Shown here: positions 62,801 through 64,000 of the stretch, piece by piece
Layout: each line of letters starts with the position of its first letter
Numbering within the stretch: position 1 is the stretch's first letter
From: a virus
Virus record (IMG/VR): IMGVR_UViG_3300020195_000009
Coordinates: 1 to 64,000 of that record
Strand: one strand, 5' to 3'
Length of the DNA: 64,000 nucleotides
Notes under the pieces: generated by a model
Seen by the model: only the letters and a program-made list of their open reading frames with translations
Told to the model about the DNA's origin: nothing
The model's database searches: none
Made by a program: the position numbers and the translations under genes

Positions 62801-63326
62801 TATTCTCGTTGATCCTGTAATACCCGCTCGTACCCCCAGGGGTAACAGAGGCGTAAAAGTTAAATCCAACAAAGTTGTTCCCGGTGGGCCCACCCGCCGA
62901 CCCAAGCACATCGCGAGGGATCGCCGCAAGAATGTCCACAGCATCACGGCGACGATGTACTCGAATCCCAGATGGTGGGTCGACCGTAGCGATGTCCGCC
63001 GCTCGAACCTTGGTGACTTTGACGGATGATGCCCCGCTCACTCCTCCAATGATGTCGATCGTTCGGATGAGGATGGTGTTGACGCCAGGCTCCAGAATGA
63101 GCCCCGTCGGGTAGCTGTCTGGGTTCGGGATCGTAAAGGCTGGGAGATCAAATTTCACCAACGTGGGGTCAGAGACGAACGCACCCCCGTTGACCGAAAT
63201 TTGAATGTCCGCCGTGCTGACGTCTACCAGACCCTCGATGAAGATGGCCTCCTGGTTCGTTGTGAACGTCAATGTCTGAGTGAACCCAGACCCATCTCTC
63301 AGTGCTATTTGCGGTGCGAAGGCCAT
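59868..63326 (-). CDS. Baseplate J-like protein (1152 residues)
   Basis: The gpJ core is visible in the middle: FYTTSKPLFDVPVPSGTLLA, then FILSAANADAF, ETIGDAGNRPAGQIKS, VTNTEATVFGNDRESNADL and VRAMLGFISV (the G-N-x-P-x-G-x-I ... N ... G-x-D-x-E-S pattern). The N-terminal 300 residues are Ig-like (TADIQISVNGGAFVSDPT). The last third includes DEPLTLAESLTAVA, a copy of the LTLxE repeat. It is much longer than P2 gpJ. It forms the baseplate wedge that links the sheath to the fibres, which points to a contractile tail. Confidence 0.8.
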   Translation of the reverse strand: MAFAPQIALRDGSGFTQTLTFTTNQEAIFIEGLVDVSTADIQISVNGGAFVSDPTLVKFDLPAFTIPNPDSYPTGLILEPGVNTILIRTIDIIGGVSGASSVKVTKVRAADIATVDPPSGIRVHRRRDAVDILAAIPRDVLGSAGGPTGNNFVGFNFYASVTPGGTSGYYRINENIVTASSDVFEEDLFEIGADSVVWATESRDFVRVRVSEEDSFGNELGVRLDRKYSAIEFTNDLKFSATLQDRTLTKFITFRHIRSGGAGILNEDQFNNVSDADPIFYVVTGVYFDSSTSIEIESPFSQEVLGAPLTIDTAIRDLPGRTQFNVTADFITAIQRVNQEISLVPGSTTRDVSVDPFSSEAERLYFLLDFVHRAQSFLTLIQIDDTNNDGVSDPVEASAYKTALRAALGFTSNTAVQGLIDSAFDKLAGNASKKRLPGRPAVGQAVFYTTSKPLFDVPVPSGTLLATDADATLGVPSVRFRVGGTFILSAANADAFFNFDTKRYELVVDIVAETIGDAGNRPAGQIKSAQGVSGLLVTNTEATVFGNDRESNADLAVRAMLGFISVDTGTEGGYASTTAEQIGVLKAKVIKSGDALMMRDYDDVRRKHIGGKVDIWVQGLRERQVTEKFAFTFEVARDIQCQILDLTNLIFRVQDSRVSPTTPITEILDNIGQSLGVRNVTQGLDYDLTGVTLVDYQTFKLNPLLSGQPVTGIDDVITADYRFRTLNQFKFTFQPVRRVVSVVGEISGTLNSTLGYDLYKIEDPLLEGESTIAGDFLSINQVGGIPSGDSITVNDEQHVLIGFIEEPLLSIGINTKTIRVFNADRSIEYDSPDTTVPDYEIIDGTSTTPVRLVRTSSSDIPNGATVSIDYVHDENFTVNYVINDLLQQLQRTINARRHTTADVIVKQSVQNSVEVETTVQLLPGATRDKADPDIRSNVSIELNRRLIGQGIAQSDLINTVDSTGGVDFQVIPLARMAYADGSRKLRESLSTANVHTSSLDIGGNQVFLLTSALRFPTTDGGGLITEHKGVFQDDEPLTLAESLTAVATGPNQAFIIGSGGASIIGYTDTPTLVADGFVTLASQEAELLRRTANHIVISLSGTDLPPDEPTNHVYAASYVIRGDSGTKDITSSGVEFVDLGNFTITFREATAR

Positions 63327-63327
63327 G

Positions 63328-63999
63328 TCAGCTCACTAGAGTGAAGTCACGGAGGGTTTGCCGGAACACGCCCTCTAGCTGCGTGGAACCAAGAAGGTCT
63401 TCAGGTTGGGGCAAACGGATCCCTCTTGTTAGTTGAAGAGCCTGTAGAGAACGGCTCTGCACCTCTAGGTTGACGAAGATCACGGTCGGGTCTTGCTGGC
63501 TCTGGTCCAGCGTCACTGAGACCAACCTAAAGGGAAATTCTCCATCCTCCACGAACTGGCCGACTGCTTCTTCTTGTTGCCGCTTGATCGATTGCCAGCG
63601 ACCAAAGGTCGTGTAGATGTCCGAAGTGATGGCGTTCTGGACGATCCCCCTAGCAGACAACTTCTGCCCGATCTGTTCCACAATGGTGGCCCCGTACCAC
63701 GGATGAAAAGGGTTGGACCCTCGAACTGTATAGAAGACCTTCTGGAGTTCCTGGATGAGGAGAGCTTCTTGTCGGACCTCAGCTACCGACCCGTTCGTCC
63801 CATAACGCCAGTCGTTCTCCACCCCAACCCCACCGCACCGTCGGCACTCCTGCCGGACGGTCGTGTAGTTGATCTCTGCGTAATCATTGAAACCACGGAG
63901 GGGGGAGTCGAAGATAATCTGACGGACGGGACGATCCAGCTCCGTGTTGGGATCGTTCACAAGCGTCCAACCTGGAGCAACCTCCTGCCCTCGAAACAC
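63328..63999 (-). CDS. Baseplate protein, W/gp25-like position (may continue beyond window)
   Basis: The visible product is 223 residues from a GTG at 63999, and the frame may extend past the window, so the N-terminus is uncertain. HPWYGATIVEQIGQKLSARG and FRLVSVTLDQSQQDPTVI fit the wedge protein that precedes gpJ (gp25/W-like). CRRCGGVGVEN near residue 52 is a zinc knuckle of CxxCxGxG type. It ends one base before the J-like ATG. Confidence 0.55.
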   Translation of the reverse strand: MFRGQEVAPGWTLVNDPNTELDRPVRQIIFDSPLRGFNDYAEINYTTVRQECRRCGGVGVENDWRYGTNGSVAEVRQEALLIQELQKVFYTVRGSNPFHPWYGATIVEQIGQKLSARGIVQNAITSDIYTTFGRWQSIKRQQEEAVGQFVEDGEFPFRLVSVTLDQSQQDPTVIFVNLEVQSRSLQALQLTRGIRLPQPEDLLGSTQLEGVFRQTLRDFTLVS

Positions 64000-64000
64000 A

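Noticed and set aside
1-64000. CRISPR array, tRNA genes, rRNA or insertion sequence
   Set aside because: No regularly spaced repeats, cloverleaf-like stretches with CCA ends, rRNA-like segments or transposase frames were recognised. Spacers are too short to hold most of these.

Overview
The window is a contiguous piece of a large tailed bacteriophage genome, probably a jumbo-class virus with a contractile tail. The evidence is a J-like baseplate protein with I-like and W/gp25-position neighbours, giant tail and adhesin proteins, a beta-helix tail spike, a holin-like membrane protein, a family A DNA polymerase, a DnaB-like helicase, thymidylate synthase, DHFR, MazG-like and HU proteins, and very tight gene packing (ATGA, TGATG and TAATG stop/start overlaps). 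The DNA is GC-rich by eye. The host cannot be named. A secreted protein that looks like an outer-membrane barrel hints at a Gram-negative host. I saw no tRNA, rRNA, CRISPR array or insertion sequence.

Nearly all genes are on the minus strand, so transcription runs right to left. About 63999-33703 is the tail module: W/gp25-position protein, J, I-like protein, several adhesin-type structural proteins (two of them 1806 and 1521 residues), a pectin-lyase-like spike and accessory fibres. About 33703-30930 holds membrane and secreted proteins (holin-like, single-pass, signal-peptide barrel-like) and a broken GIY-YIG gene. About 30907-21141 is replication: SNF2-type helicase, Zn-motif proteins, DnaB-like helicase, a lone primase zinc-binding domain, a Cys-cluster protein and DNA polymerase I. 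About 21100-18857 carries a DUF2997 / DUF1257 (Ycf35-like) / Ycf46-like AAA ATPase set with its own hairpins and promoter-like elements. About 18816-10951 is small proteins and nucleotide metabolism (RecA/RadA-like ATPase, deoxyribonucleotidase, thymidylate synthase, HNH homing endonuclease, HU, DHFR). About 10885-4880 has a nitrilase-fold amidohydrolase, an HELGH metallopeptidase, ClpX, a J-domain protein and proteins sharing an Arg-rich RVxARF motif. A three-gene plus-strand island (3314-4893) encodes a MazG-like protein, an endonuclease VII-like nuclease and RNase HII. The left edge carries a DUF1848 protein, small unknowns and a cut AT-hook/winged-helix DNA-binding protein.

The genes fit a virus that makes its own replisome and dTMP supply, remodels host proteolysis (ClpX with a ClpP-contact loop) and builds an elaborate adhesin-rich baseplate. 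Points most worth a second look: a recurrent CGGTGTA element just upstream of starts at about a dozen places; the MazG and endonuclease VII frames separated only by one in-frame TAG; the DUF2997-DUF1257-Ycf46 set; a DUF1848 protein with a C-terminal CxxxCxxC cluster; two micro-genes too short for routine calling that resemble GIY-YIG N-termini; and two shared repeat systems in the tail proteins (an LTLxE-like repeat and a fourfold LPEN/jelly-roll module). No gene-free stretch exceeds about 155 bases.
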